Assembly (NCBI RefSeq): GCF_001020985.1
Contig: NZ_CP011542.1
Coordinates: forward strand, 1,736,001-1,800,000
Origin: Corynebacterium mustelae
GTDB lineage: Bacteria > Actinomycetota > Actinomycetes > Mycobacteriales > Mycobacteriaceae
Direction of reading: 5' to 3'
DNA length: 64,000 nucleotides
Shown: piece by piece, positions 26,780-35,993 of the stretch
Layout of the letters: every line of letters begins with the position of its first letter
Numbering within the stretch: position 1 is the first letter of the stretch
Made by a program: the position numbers and the translations under genes
Notes under the pieces: generated by a model
Told to the model about the DNA's origin: nothing
The model's input: only the letters and a program-made list of their open reading frames with translations
Database searches by the model: none

Positions 26780-28990
26780 TTAAGCATCAACATCAACGTT
26801 GAGATCGAATCCCAACTGCGCTGACAACTTCGTCAACATGTCGATGGCGGAATCTGCGATTACGGTACCTGGTGGGTAAATTGCGACAGCACCGTCGTCG
26901 TAAAGTTCCTGGAAATCGCCAGGCGGGATAACACCACCAACGACGATCATGATGTCTTCTCGACCAAGTTTGGCCAGTTCTTCCTTCAGCGCTGGAACCA
27001 AAGTTAGGTGGCCAGCTGCCAAGGAAGATACGCCCACAACGTGGACGTCGGCGTCCACAGCTGCACGAGCTGCTTCGGCAGGGGTCTGGAACAGCGGCCC
27101 GACGTCAACGTCCATGCCCAGGTCGGCATAAGCGGATGCGACGACTTTCTGGCCACGATCGTGACCATCCTGCCCCATTTTCGCAATGTAGATACGTGGA
27201 CGGCGGCCTTCTTCTGCTTCGAAGGCGTCGGCCATCGCGATTGCCTTTTCGACGTTGCCCACGCGGCCTTCCTTTCCTACCTCGTCCTTATAAACGCCGG
27301 AAAGGGTGCGGATTTCTGCCTCATGTCGGCCGAATACCTTTTCAAGCGCGTAGGAGATTTCGCCAACAGTTGCCTTTGCGCGGGCACAGTCAACCGCGAG
27401 CTTCAACAGGTTTTCGTCCAAGTTACCTGGCTCTTTGGTTTCCTTCGCAGCCGCTGCGGTCAACGCCTCCAGTGCGGCCTGGCAGGCTTCTTCGTCGCGT
27501 TCCGCACGCAGCTGCTCTAACTTGGCTAACTGCTCTGCGCGCACCTTCGTATTATCGACCTTCAGAACTTCAATCTGTTCGTCTTCTTCAACGATGTACT
27601 TATTTACACCGATTAAAGCCTGACGTCCGGAGTCGATACGTGCCTGGGTGCGCGCGGCGGACTCTTCAATACGAAGCTTCGGAATACCCTCAATGGTTGC
27701 TTGTGCCATGCCACCTGCGGCCTCAACCTCTTCAATGTGGGCGCGAGCCCGATCAGCCAATTGCTGAGTCAACCACTCGATATAGTACGAACCAGCCCAT
27801 GGGTCTACTGGGCGAACCGTACCGGACTCTTGCTGCAACAGCAGCTGAGTGTTACGGGCGATGCGAGCAGAGAAGTCAGTTGGCAGCGCCAATGCTTCGT
27901 CAAGCGCATTTGTGTGCAGGGATTGCGTGTGCCCCTGAGTCGCGGCCATAGCCTCAATACAGGTACGAGGTACGTTATTGAAAACGTCCTGGGCGGTCAA
28001 AGACCAGCCAGAGGTTTGCGAGTGGGTACGTAGCGACTGCGACTTCGGGCTCTTTGGATTGAACTTTGCGACGAGTTCACTCCACAGCAACCGGCCAGCA
28101 CGCATCTTGGCGATTTCCATGAAAGTGTACATGGAAATACCCCAGAAGAATGACAACCGAGGCGCGAACTTATCGACGTCAAGGCCTACTTCTTTACCTG
28201 CGCGAATATACTCAACACCATCGGCCAAGGTATAAGCCAATTCCAGGTCAGCCGTAGCACCAGCTTCCTGAATGTGGTAGCCGGAAATGGAAATCGAGTT
28301 GAACCGCGGCATCATCAACGAGGTGTACTCGAAGATATTGGAGATGATCCGCATTGAAGGCTTAGGCGGATAGATGTAGGTGTTGCGAACCATGAACTCT
28401 TTCAGAATGTCATTCTGAATAGTTCCAGCAAGGCGATCAGGTGTAACGCCTTGTTCTTCCGCGGCTACGATGTAGAGCGCCAAAACGGGAAGCACTGCAC
28501 CGTTCATGGTCATCGACACGGAAACGTTTCCGAGGTCAATGCCTTCAAACAGCTGACGCATGTCAAGAATCGAGTCGATGGCCACACCCGCCATACCGAC
28601 ATCGCCTAATACACGTTCATTGTCGGAATCATATCCGCGGTGGGTAGCGAGGTCGAAAGCAACCGAAAGCCCTTTCTGACCAGCTGCCAGGTTACGACGG
28701 TAGAATGCGTTAGATTCTGCTGCGGTGGAAAAACCAGCGTATTGACGAATGGTCCATGGCTGGTTGGTGTACATAGTCGGGTATGGACCACGCATAAACG
28801 GTGGCATACCGGGGAAAGAATCAAGCTGGTCGGCATCGACTGCTTCGTTTCGATCCGAACGATCACAAACGCGAGGCACGTCGATGCCTTCAGGGGTATT
28901 CCACACCTGAGCGCGCAACTTGGAAGCATCTGCCTCCGTTGCCAGTTCAGATTTAGCGGAATACTCAGCAAAATTAGGGATAGTGCTCAT
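26780..28990 (-). CDS. mutB: Methylmalonyl-CoA mutase, large (catalytic) subunit
   Basis: Adenosylcobalamin enzyme interconverting succinyl-CoA and (R)-methylmalonyl-CoA (736 aa). The N-terminal TIM-barrel holds [22 protein letters not shown], the family substrate tunnel. The C-terminal B12 domain has the lower-ligand motif [15 protein letters not shown] and [14 protein letters not shown], so cobalamin binds base-off/His-on in this subunit. It follows mutA after six bases on the minus strand. With mutA and meaB it gives propionate/branched-chain carbon entry, or supplies methylmalonyl-CoA for methyl-branched lipids. Confidence 0.96.
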   Translation of the reverse strand: MSTIPNFAEYSAKSELATEADASKLRAQVWNTPEGIDVPRVCDRSDRNEAVDADQLDSFPGMPPFMRGPYPTMYTNQPWTIRQYAGFSTAAESNAFYRRNLAAGQKGLSVAFDLATHRGYDSDNERVLGDVGMAGVAIDSILDMRQLFEGIDLGNVSVSMTMNGAVLPVLALYIVAAEEQGVTPDRLAGTIQNDILKEFMVRNTYIYPPKPSMRIISNIFEYTSLMMPRFNSISISGYHIQEAGATADLELAYTLADGVEYIRAGKEVGLDVDKFAPRLSFFWGISMYTFMEIAKMRAGRLLWSELVAKFNPKSPKSQSLRTHSQTSGWSLTAQDVFNNVPRTCIEAMAATQGHTQSLHTNALDEALALPTDFSARIARNTQLLLQQESGTVRPVDPWAGSYYIEWLTQQLADRARAHIEEVEAAGGMAQATIEGIPKLRIEESAARTQARIDSGRQALIGVNKYIVEEDEQIEVLKVDNTKVRAEQLAKLEQLRAERDEEACQAALEALTAAAAKETKEPGNLDENLLKLAVDCARAKATVGEISYALEKVFGRHEAEIRTLSGVYKDEVGKEGRVGNVEKAIAMADAFEAEEGRRPRIYIAKMGQDGHDRGQKVVASAYADLGMDVDVGPLFQTPAEAARAAVDADVHVVGVSSLAAGHLTLVPALKEELAKLGREDIMIVVGGVIPPGDFQELYDDGAVAIYPPGTVIADSAIDMLTKLSAQLGFDLNVDVDA

Positions 28991-28996
28991 TGTGGC

Positions 28997-30805
28997 TTAT
29001 GCTCCCAACTTCTCAAGCAGACCGTCAAGAGTTGCGGCTGCGTCAATCTTGAGGTTTAGGTATCCGTCTGGTTCAAAATCGTGACCGGCGGCACCAGCCA
29101 ACAAGATTGTTTCGACGCCAAGATCACGCAAAGCGGTTACGGCAGCCGCGCCGGACTCGGCGTATTCTTGATCTGTTCCGCATAGAACAACGATTTTCGC
29201 TGCGGTGGCAGCGGCTTCAAATTCCGCAGTACCTGGTACGACTTGGCCCGGGTTAAGCGCTTCAATGCCGCCTGAAGCTAGAAGGTTTGTAGCAAAACCA
29301 GTGCGGATATTGTGCTTAGCCAGTGGCCCCAGCGGGATTAGCGCAACAGCTGGTCGGACGCCTTTAACTTCCATGTACGCGTCGGAGCGGTTACGCAACG
29401 ACTCAAACTCCGCAGCCCAGCGACGTACGCACGTAGGTTCCACGCGTAAATCTGCAGGAAGTGGAGCTTCAAGCAGGTTCGGGAACTCGTTAATTGCAGT
29501 CACTTGCTTCACCCGATGCGCAATATCGTTTCGAATCGCCTCGTGAGAAGCATCGAGGAGCTTCTTCACCATTCCGGATTCAGCCGCTGCAATGAGTCCG
29601 CCTGCTGCCTCTACATCAGCAAATACCTTCCAGGCCTTTTCGGCCAGTTCAGTGGTGAAGGCTTCAATAAAGTAAGAGCCACCACCTGGGTCTACGACGT
29701 GTCCTAGGTGGGATTCTTCAAGAAGCAGTAGATTGATGTTTCGCGCCATGCGAGTAGCGAATGTGCGCGAGGTATTAGGCAAACCACCAGGTATTGCCCA
29801 GTCAAAGGTCAATACTTCGACATCGCTGGCGCCGCCGACGCCACCTGCAAATGCGGCAACGGTGCAGCGCAACATGTTTACCCACGGATCACGTTGTGAG
29901 AACATCACTGGTGCGGTGATGGCGTGCTGTGGGCAGCTTCCATGTTCAGGTGCGCCAACAATCTCGGCGACGCGCGCCCACAGTTGACGAGCTGCACGAA
30001 GCTTAGAAAGTTGGGCAAATTGATCATCGGTCATAGCAAACCGGAACGACAATTGATCCAAGGCCGCTTCGATGCTCAGGCCTGCGTCGACAAGCTTACG
30101 TAGGTACTCGACGCCGGCGGCGAGAGCCAAGCCGATTTCTTCAGCATCAGTTGCACCTTGGTTCGAAAATGAAACCGCATCAACCATGATTGCCCGGGTA
30201 TTAGCCCGCTGCGCGGCTTCGATAGCAAGCTCAATAGCAGTCGGTAGATCAACCGAAGCGGAACCATCGATAGCGGAGGTTAACGGCGAAGCACCGAGTT
30301 CAACTAACTGTGGTTCACCATCTTGAGAATCGACGACCTCATAGAGCGTTTTGGCCGCAGCTGCTGTGTGCTCACCGGCATTAAGCCGAATCGGGCATAG
30401 TGACAGATATACATTTTTCAGCAAACCTGCAATGTCAACATCGCCCTCAAGCACAAGATTGGTTGTGCCGTTTTCCAGAGCAAACAGGATGTTTTCATTA
30501 GTTGCATCAGCGCCAAAAGACTCGGTTACACCCCAGCCTTGGTGTTCTGCTCCAACACCTGCTGCACCACGTCGGAATGGGAAAACACCAGGGATTGCGT
30601 CTTCGCCCAATTCATCGGCACGGGTGTACAGCGGATTGATATCGATGCCTTCATATGTGGTTTTAATCAATTTGCGCCATACATCAAGCGGCACATCAGC
30701 GACATCTTTTTTCTGAATACGCGCAAACACGCCAGCAACTGACTTATACCAAGCCTGCTGACGCTCATCAAAACCTTCAATTAAGGAATTTCGTGTGTCA
30801 GTCAC
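28997..30805 (-). CDS. mutA: Methylmalonyl-CoA mutase, small subunit
   Basis: Non-catalytic partner (602 aa) of the mutase heterodimer. It has the same TIM-barrel plus flavodoxin-like architecture as MutB, but the cobalamin-binding DxHxxG is absent from its C-terminal domain (which ends ILLAGAAGHDFEPDGYL), as expected for MutA. It begins with GTG at 30805. Immediately before this codon is a near-perfect palindrome (GAGTGGG/CCCACTC), which overlaps the purine-rich GGGGAG ribosome site on the minus strand. First gene of the mutA-mutB-meaB run; promoter region 30806-31017 is shared with a divergent membrane-protein gene. Confidence 0.95.
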   Translation of the reverse strand: MTDTRNSLIEGFDERQQAWYKSVAGVFARIQKKDVADVPLDVWRKLIKTTYEGIDINPLYTRADELGEDAIPGVFPFRRGAAGVGAEHQGWGVTESFGADATNENILFALENGTTNLVLEGDVDIAGLLKNVYLSLCPIRLNAGEHTAAAAKTLYEVVDSQDGEPQLVELGASPLTSAIDGSASVDLPTAIELAIEAAQRANTRAIMVDAVSFSNQGATDAEEIGLALAAGVEYLRKLVDAGLSIEAALDQLSFRFAMTDDQFAQLSKLRAARQLWARVAEIVGAPEHGSCPQHAITAPVMFSQRDPWVNMLRCTVAAFAGGVGGASDVEVLTFDWAIPGGLPNTSRTFATRMARNINLLLLEESHLGHVVDPGGGSYFIEAFTTELAEKAWKVFADVEAAGGLIAAAESGMVKKLLDASHEAIRNDIAHRVKQVTAINEFPNLLEAPLPADLRVEPTCVRRWAAEFESLRNRSDAYMEVKGVRPAVALIPLGPLAKHNIRTGFATNLLASGGIEALNPGQVVPGTAEFEAAATAAKIVVLCGTDQEYAESGAAAVTALRDLGVETILLAGAAGHDFEPDGYLNLKIDAAATLDGLLEKLGA

Positions 30806-30820
30806 GAGTGGGACCCACTC
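30806..30820 (-). promoter_or_regulatory. Palindrome over the mutA ribosome binding site
   Basis: GAGTGGG-A-CCCACTC directly precedes the GTG start of mutA. In the mRNA the same bases include GGGGAG, the likely Shine-Dalgarno sequence, so folding would sequester it. Alternatively it is an operator palindrome. The rest of 30821-31017 shows no gene. Confidence 0.4.
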
Positions 30821-31017
30821 CCCTCATTTATACGCCCCTACCTGTATTTATAGCCAGAAAAGGGAATACACTGTTGATAATTAACGGAAGTATGAGGTGA
30901 TTTGTTGATAACCACCTCACAACCAGTAACTAGTCTAGACCTATTTCACTACAGTTACGAACAGTTGAACCAACAGTTTCAATTTGGTTACACCTGCTAG
31001 TTGACTAGGCTGTTGAC

Positions 31018-31713
31018 GTGGCTCAAATCAGTAATTTCGTGCTCAACCTGCTCAAGGATGCATACCGACATGTGTGCAGGTGGTCGTTACCCAAGAAAAC
31101 TGCCGGTGTGGTTGGAATAATCGGCATGATAATTATCACGTTTATTATTGATTCCCCCAGTCTGCACATGTTAAGTGAGGTATCCCAACAAACAGGGCCG
31201 TGGTTCACCGTGGTATTTTTCGCATTATACGTCTTCATCACGCAGTTTCCGGTTCCACGGACGATCTTGACGATTAGCGCAGGAGTCTTTTTTGGTCCTG
31301 TAACGGGCATCTTGATTGCGCTATGTGCCACGACCTTGTCAGCCGCGTTATCGTTGACCATCGTTCGCCATTTGCTAGGTGATTGGATTAGACCCAGATT
31401 AACTCACCCTACAGTGCGAAAAATAGATCACAGACTGCAACAACGAGGTTGGCTTGCGGTAACCAGCCTGAGAATGATTGCTGGAGTTCCGTTTTCGATT
31501 CTTAACTACGTGGCTGGGCTCACGTCGATCTCACTAATGGGTTTTACGATCGCAACTTTTCTAGGTTCAGCCCCAGGAACAATAGCCACCGTCGTATTGG
31601 GTGATGCCCTCACCACTGAAATAAACGGTAAAACTATTGCTATCACAGTGTTTTTAGCGTGTCTTGGAATATTGGGCTTGATCGTGGACAATAAACTTCC
31701 AGTCAAGGCTTAA
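31018..31713 (+). CDS. TVP38/TMEM64 (SNARE-associated, DedA-like) membrane protein
   Basis: A 231-aa polytopic membrane protein. The re-entrant loop motif FPVPRTILTISAGVFFGPVTG, with the conserved Pro-Arg pair and following Gly-rich turn, and the second half-repeat SLRMIAGVPFSILNYVAGLTSI followed by GTIATVVLGDAL, define the VTT/DedA-like superfamily. Members of the superfamily move lipids across membranes; the lipid for this bacterial branch is not known. GTG start with no clear ribosome site, so the transcript may be leaderless. It is 14 bases upstream of a small HTH protein gene on the same strand and probably cotranscribed with it. Confidence 0.87.
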   Translation: MAQISNFVLNLLKDAYRHVCRWSLPKKTAGVVGIIGMIIITFIIDSPSLHMLSEVSQQTGPWFTVVFFALYVFITQFPVPRTILTISAGVFFGPVTGILIALCATTLSAALSLTIVRHLLGDWIRPRLTHPTVRKIDHRLQQRGWLAVTSLRMIAGVPFSILNYVAGLTSISLMGFTIATFLGSAPGTIATVVLGDALTTEINGKTIAITVFLACLGILGLIVDNKLPVKA

Positions 31714-31727
31714 GACTGGAGGTTCTC

Positions 31728-32285
31728 ATGTTCGCGATACAAGCTCGCTACCGCGGAAACGCACGCAGGCGTGCTGATTTGGTTCGGGAATCCGCAGCCG
31801 CACTCTCCACCCTTCCGGGAATTGACAGCTTTGATGTTTTGGGAGTTGAAGACATAGCGTCTGTCATCGAAACGGCAGAAGCCTGTTGCGACGCAACGCT
31901 CGCACTGATTTCACATGGTGATTGGGCGGTTGCGATCGGCGTGGCAGCAACCGCAGAGGCAGCTATCGATTTAGCGGCGAAAAATCTCAATGACCGTGCG
32001 CGTGCCGGAACAGTAAAAGCAGGGGTCTACAAAAACAAGACAGCGGGCCAAGACATCAGCGACGTCTTTGGCGTACTCGGATTCATTTTAACGAAGCGAA
32101 CCGCAGAAGGGCGAGAAGCAACTAGTCTCATGCGGACTGGTTTGAATCAAATTGAGGCCGCCGAACGACTTGGAATTTCTAAACAGGCTATGAGCCAACG
32201 GCTCCAAGCTGCAGGCTGGCAAGCAGAGCTTTCTGGATGGCGCCTAGCGCTACGTACGTTAGATAAAGCCAACAACCTTGACTAA
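31728..32285 (+). CDS. Small protein with C-terminal helix-turn-helix, SatD-like layout
   Basis: A 185-aa soluble protein. The N-terminal 120 residues form an alpha/beta domain (YRGNARRRADLVRESAAAL, SFDVLGVEDIAS). The C-terminus holds a clear helix-turn-helix, GLNQIEAAERLGISKQAMSQR, ending in a short wing-like tail. The layout resembles SatD-type proteins but I see no conserved N-terminal match, so the family is left open. ATG preceded by GGAGG at a 5-base spacing. Cotranscribed with the TVP38-type gene, so it may regulate a membrane function. A strong hairpin terminator follows. Confidence 0.7.
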   Translation: MFAIQARYRGNARRRADLVRESAAALSTLPGIDSFDVLGVEDIASVIETAEACCDATLALISHGDWAVAIGVAATAEAAIDLAAKNLNDRARAGTVKAGVYKNKTAGQDISDVFGVLGFILTKRTAEGREATSLMRTGLNQIEAAERLGISKQAMSQRLQAAGWQAELSGWRLALRTLDKANNLD

Positions 32286-32358
32286 AATCCGATATACCGG
32301 TCTAGGGTTATCGTTATTTGGTTTTTCGATGAGGAAGAACAGGTCCAGCGTCGAAAAG

Positions 32359-32411
32359 CAAAAATAAGACCGAAACGAAGAACTCAGTTTCAATTTCGAT
32401 CTTATTTTTAC
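32359..32411. terminator. Bidirectional terminator
   Basis: A long near-perfect inverted repeat, AAAAATAAGA-CCGAAA paired with TTTCG-TCTTATTTTT, ends the plus-strand HTH gene transcript and, from the other side, the minus-strand surface protein transcript. Confidence 0.85.
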
Positions 32412-32441
32412 TAAAAAGCATCACTCAATAGGGGTTACAAG

Positions 32442-34019
32442 CTACCGAGCTCCCGGGATCAGTGTTGCCAGACCGGGAATGAATTTCGATAAGAACGGCA
32501 CCGCTGCAGCAGCTAAAGCGGCAATAGCGGCTAATACCCCGACAACGATACCCGCAATTGCACCACCACTGAGCTTTTTGTTGTTTGAGCTGTCGGTGTC
32601 GGGCTTTTGATTGTCCCCAGGATTCTGGCCGACGGCATCTTTATCTGGCGCTGCATCAACTTTGGACTTTAGCTCCTCTGCAGTCTTCTTTAGTGAGGAA
32701 ATATTCTTTTTTAGCTCCTCGGTAAGCTGATCGGGCGTGGTCACTTTATTCAAAGCATCACGGGCCTTGACGGTATCAACCGCAAGCTTGTCTAAGGCTT
32801 CTTTGACTCCCACAATCGCTGTGGGATCTTTTTCCGCAAGCTTGTGTGGATACACCCGCGCAATAGTTTCCGCAACGAGGAGTTGGTCAGCTTGCTCTTT
32901 AACCAGCTCGTAGTGCTTCTGTTTGGTTTCCAATTTGGCGCGAAGTTCGTCAGATTCCTTCACTAATGCTTTTGCTTCGTTCAGCAAGCCATTCGCAGTT
33001 TCGATGTTCTTGTTCTCAGCATTGCGTGCCTGGCGGATCTTTGTCGCTAGTGCATCTACCTTTCCGCGAAATGCGGCTAACTCTGCAAGCAAACCAAGGT
33101 TCTCGGCACGACCTTCCCATTCATCCACAACGGATAGCGCTCTAAAGCTAGTCGTGTTTGCAGCTGAAAGGACGTTGTTGTACTCTGCTTCTTGTGAAAT
33201 TGGCGCAGGTGTTACTGGGCCAAATTTTGCTTCCAGCGCACGGGCATTGGTTTGGCCATTCGTATTCACTGCCTCGACATCAACCGTTGACTGCTGGTCT
33301 TGTTCGTTGTAGGTGGCTGTATAAACGGCAACTCCAGCGAAGTCGGAAGGCTTGAAACCTGAGTCACCCTGCTCTAACCACTCGTCAGGAACACCATAGT
33401 TAACTACCGCCATTGCTGGCATTGCATTAGCATACTGCTCTTGCTTGACATAGCGATTAACAATAAAACGGGCAGCCTTGAGAGCTTCCACACGTTTCTT
33501 CACCAAGGCCTCACGCGCAGCATTGTCTCCGTTTTCAGCTTGGATCTTTTCGAAATGGGATACGGCTGCATCAAGGACGGCAAACGCCTTTTGCGCCTCT
33601 GGCTGGCTCTCCCCTAGCACAGCTAAGTTAACGTCGCGGGCTTGGCCAAAATTCTCAGCTTGAAGTAACGCCAAGAGCCGCGCTGATTCTGCGAGTTTTG
33701 CTGCGGATTCAGCCCAATGGCGACCAATCCAAGTAGACGACGGGCTGTTTCCTACTGCTCCACGGGTGTACCAGCGCTGCGCTCCCGCTGCATAGTAAGC
33801 ACGAGCCTTGTACACCTGGTCAAAGGTTGCATATGCTGCGGCATATCGTTGCGCATCGGCAGGCGCGTCGATAAGTTCTGCGGCCGGGATGCTGGCCTTT
33901 GCCTCCTGGGCAACTGCCACGCTTACCGTGGGTTCATAGGTGGGCGCTACTACTGCAATTCCACTAAAAGCCACCGCTGTTGCCACAGTAAGTGTCGGCA
34001 ACCGGAAAATCTTGTGCAT
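32442..34019 (-). CDS. Secreted coiled-coil surface protein with C-terminal membrane anchor
   Basis: A 525-aa exported protein. The N-terminal signal peptide (HKIFRLPTLTVATAVAFSG...) probably is cleaved near AVAQ. A long, mostly helical body is rich in Ala, Lys and Glu, with heptad-like stretches (ESARLLALLQAE, KLETKQKHYELVKEQADQL). An acidic/Asn-rich linker follows (NPGDNQKPDTDSSNN), then a hydrophobic span and basic end (GGAIAGIVVGVLAAIAA...). There is no LPxTG sortase motif, so it would be held by the hydrophobic segment, as in some corynebacterial surface proteins. ATG 34019 has AGGAG upstream. Two DtxR-box-like palindromes lie about 100-145 bases before the start. No enzyme motif found; function unknown. 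Confidence 0.75.
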   Translation of the reverse strand: MHKIFRLPTLTVATAVAFSGIAVVAPTYEPTVSVAVAQEAKASIPAAELIDAPADAQRYAAAYATFDQVYKARAYYAAGAQRWYTRGAVGNSPSSTWIGRHWAESAAKLAESARLLALLQAENFGQARDVNLAVLGESQPEAQKAFAVLDAAVSHFEKIQAENGDNAAREALVKKRVEALKAARFIVNRYVKQEQYANAMPAMAVVNYGVPDEWLEQGDSGFKPSDFAGVAVYTATYNEQDQQSTVDVEAVNTNGQTNARALEAKFGPVTPAPISQEAEYNNVLSAANTTSFRALSVVDEWEGRAENLGLLAELAAFRGKVDALATKIRQARNAENKNIETANGLLNEAKALVKESDELRAKLETKQKHYELVKEQADQLLVAETIARVYPHKLAEKDPTAIVGVKEALDKLAVDTVKARDALNKVTTPDQLTEELKKNISSLKKTAEELKSKVDAAPDKDAVGQNPGDNQKPDTDSSNNKKLSGGAIAGIVVGVLAAIAALAAAAVPFLSKFIPGLATLIPGAR

Positions 34020-34119
34020 GTATGTTTTCTCCTATGCATGTGGGAATTATCACGTGGTGTGCCAGTATTTTTCACTCCGGCTACCGTTTAAAAACCGTAC
34101 ACAATAAACACAGATTTTT

Positions 34120-34138
34120 ATAAGGCTTGCCTTAACTT
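34120..34138. promoter_or_regulatory. Possible DtxR-type iron box 1
   Basis: ATAAGGCTTGCCTTAACTT has the AAGG/CCTT inverted half-sites of the DtxR consensus (TTAGGTTAGCCTAACCTAA) but several mismatches. It lies about 100 bases upstream of the surface protein start on the minus strand. Confidence 0.3.
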
Positions 34139-34145
34139 ACCCCCA

Positions 34146-34164
34146 TTAACCTAGCTTTAGCTAA
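34146..34164. promoter_or_regulatory. Possible DtxR-type iron box 2
   Basis: TTAACCTAGCTTTAGCTAA is a 19-base interrupted palindrome and resembles DtxR boxes (about 12 of 19 consensus positions by eye). The 34020-34387 gap otherwise holds only promoter-like A+T-rich sequence and the terminator of the SPFH operon. Confidence 0.3.
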
Positions 34165-34330
34165 TCAATTAGATATTCATCGTAACTAATCCTCACCCCC
34201 GCCGGCAGCCTTTCGCTGCCCGTATGACGATCTTAGTCCGTCCGCACCTTCTATGAATGGGAACGGCATCAAGATTCGTCGAAAAGTAATTTTTACCGCC
34301 GGCAAAATCCCTTGTTCTAACAAAGATGCA

Positions 34331-34372
34331 AAATGCGCTTAGCCTTTTGTTCAGAAGAGACCAAGCGCATTT
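34331..34372 (-). terminator. Hairpin downstream of SPFH gene
   Basis: AAATGCGCTT pairs with AAGCGCATTT across a 22-base loop, 16 bases beyond the SPFH stop codon on the minus strand. A probable terminator of the DUF3097-NfeD-SPFH transcript; the T-tail is weak. Confidence 0.65.
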
Positions 34373-34387
34373 GGGTGACGTCGCTAT

Positions 34388-35554
34388 TTACTGCGGCGGA
34401 ATTTCAGTCATGGGTTGCTGCGGCGAAATCTGCTCGGGTTGTTTTACCTCGGGTAAGGAATCACCGTCAAGTGGTGTCTGAGCAACCGCGTTAGCAGCGG
34501 CAACGGCAGCTTCAATTTCAGGATTAGCCGTCGCAGTAAACCAATCCTCGGTCTCTTCTTCTTCGGTTTCGTCGACAGCAGGTTTAACTGGTTCGTAGCG
34601 GAAAACACCATCGTCTCCCTTTTTCGCTAAGGCGCGGGCAAACTCTTCTAGGGAATCGCCAAATTGGCTCGGAATCATCCACATAGTGGACGCTTGTCCT
34701 TCTGCCATCTTGGGTAATTTCTCCAAATACTGGTATGCCAGAAGTTCCGGAGTGATCTCCGACTTCCGAATGGCAGAATTAACCCGCTCAATAGCCCGCG
34801 CCTCGCCTTGCGCCTCAAGGTATTTTGCTGCACGAGCGCCTTCAGCACGCAAAATATCGGCTTGTCGCTCAGCTTCAGCGCGTAGAATGGCCGCATGTTT
34901 TTCGCCTTCAGCGGCTAAGATCCGGGCCTGCTTTTGGCCTTCAGCAGTGCGAATATCGGATTCCCGACGACCTTCAGCCGTAAGGATCATTGCTCGCTTT
35001 TCCCGATCTGCTTTCATTTGCATCTCCATCGACTGCTGGATAGATGGCGGCGGATCGATGGCTTTCAGCTCAACGCGGGAAATACGTAAACCCCATTTGG
35101 TTGTGGCGGCATCAAGTTCACCCCGAAGCCTACGGTTGATTACTTCGCGAGACGTAAGGGTTTCCTCCAGTGTCATTCCACCAACAACATCGCGCAACGT
35201 GGCAACAGAAATCTGTTCGACACCAACAATGTAATTATCCACGCCATAAATCGCGCGAGCCGGATCGTTGATTTGGAACGTGACCACAGTATCGATGGCT
35301 ACTGTCAAGTTGTCTTGAGTAATCACGGCCTGTGGCGGGAAGCTAACGACGCGTTCTCGGGTATCTACTCGCTCACGTACCCGGTCGATAAACGGAATCA
35401 AAATGGTGATACCGCCAGACACAGTTCGGGTATAACGCCCTAACCGTTCGATAACTGCCGCTTCACCTTGCGGAATAAGAACAATAGTTTTTAAGACGGT
35501 AATAACTACAAGCATGAGAACTAGTAGTAGAAAGAGTGGGAATCCAAGCGACAT
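34388..35554 (-). CDS. SPFH/Band 7 (paraslipin, QmcA-type) membrane protein
   Basis: A stomatin/prohibitin-family membrane scaffold (388 aa). One N-terminal membrane span (FLLLVLMLVVITVLKTIVL) is followed by the SPFH domain, with YTRTVSGGITILIPFIDRVRERVDTRE and the STGWGLRISRVELKAI-like core. A coiled-coil follows, built of about six imperfect repeats of the AEGxxxAxIL type. The C-terminus is acidic and proline-rich. It overlaps the NfeD gene through TGATG, the classic SPFH-NfeD pair. Members organise membrane microdomains and proteolysis; the client is unknown. Confidence 0.93.
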   Translation of the reverse strand: MSLGFPLFLLLVLMLVVITVLKTIVLIPQGEAAVIERLGRYTRTVSGGITILIPFIDRVRERVDTRERVVSFPPQAVITQDNLTVAIDTVVTFQINDPARAIYGVDNYIVGVEQISVATLRDVVGGMTLEETLTSREVINRRLRGELDAATTKWGLRISRVELKAIDPPPSIQQSMEMQMKADREKRAMILTAEGRRESDIRTAEGQKQARILAAEGEKHAAILRAEAERQADILRAEGARAAKYLEAQGEARAIERVNSAIRKSEITPELLAYQYLEKLPKMAEGQASTMWMIPSQFGDSLEEFARALAKKGDDGVFRYEPVKPAVDETEEEETEDWFTATANPEIEAAVAAANAVAQTPLDGDSLPEVKQPEQISPQQPMTEIPPQ

Positions 35555-35982
35555 CAGATCTCCTTCCAGATAATCGCTGTTGATCCATCAATAGATACAA
35601 CACTGACCCGCTCACCTTCGGTAAAAGAGTGATTTGGGTCCAGGCTGCGGGCGGACCAAATAGATCCGTCTAGGCGAATTTGGCCTGTGTCGCCAGAAAC
35701 GGTTTCAAGTACTACTCCGGTGCTACCTTCAAGAGCTTTTACACTTGTGTCAAGAACAGGTTCTTTAACCATGTGCCGTTTCAGCATCGGTTTAAGAAAA
35801 AATAGAAACGATAATGACAACACAGCGAAAACCGCTACCTCGGCGCCGAGCGGAATTCCAAAGGCAGCAACGCCTGCGGTTCCCACGGCGGCTAACCCCA
35901 ACATCAAAAGGGTCAGCTCACCTACAAGTAATTCTGTGCCGATGAGAAGCAGACCAGCAATCAACCAAATTAGTACGCCCAC
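35554..35982 (-). CDS. NfeD-like membrane protein
   Basis: A 142-aa short NfeD-type protein: three N-terminal hydrophobic segments (LIWLIAGLLLIGTELLVGELTLLMLGLA, AEVAVFAVLSLSFLFFL) followed by an OB-fold domain (LEGSTGVVLETVSGDTGQIRLDG, SWSARSL-type strand). It lacks the ClpP-like protease part of long NfeD proteins. It is translationally coupled (TGATG) to the SPFH gene and likely its membrane partner. It begins 11 bases after the DUF3097 stop. Confidence 0.9.
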   Translation of the reverse strand: MGVLIWLIAGLLLIGTELLVGELTLLMLGLAAVGTAGVAAFGIPLGAEVAVFAVLSLSFLFFLKPMLKRHMVKEPVLDTSVKALEGSTGVVLETVSGDTGQIRLDGSIWSARSLDPNHSFTEGERVSVVSIDGSTAIIWKEI

Positions 35983-35993
35983 GTCTGCCTATC

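Noticed and set aside
32442..32600. Sortase LPxTG anchor in the surface protein
   Set aside because: No LPxTG or variant before the C-terminal hydrophobic stretch.
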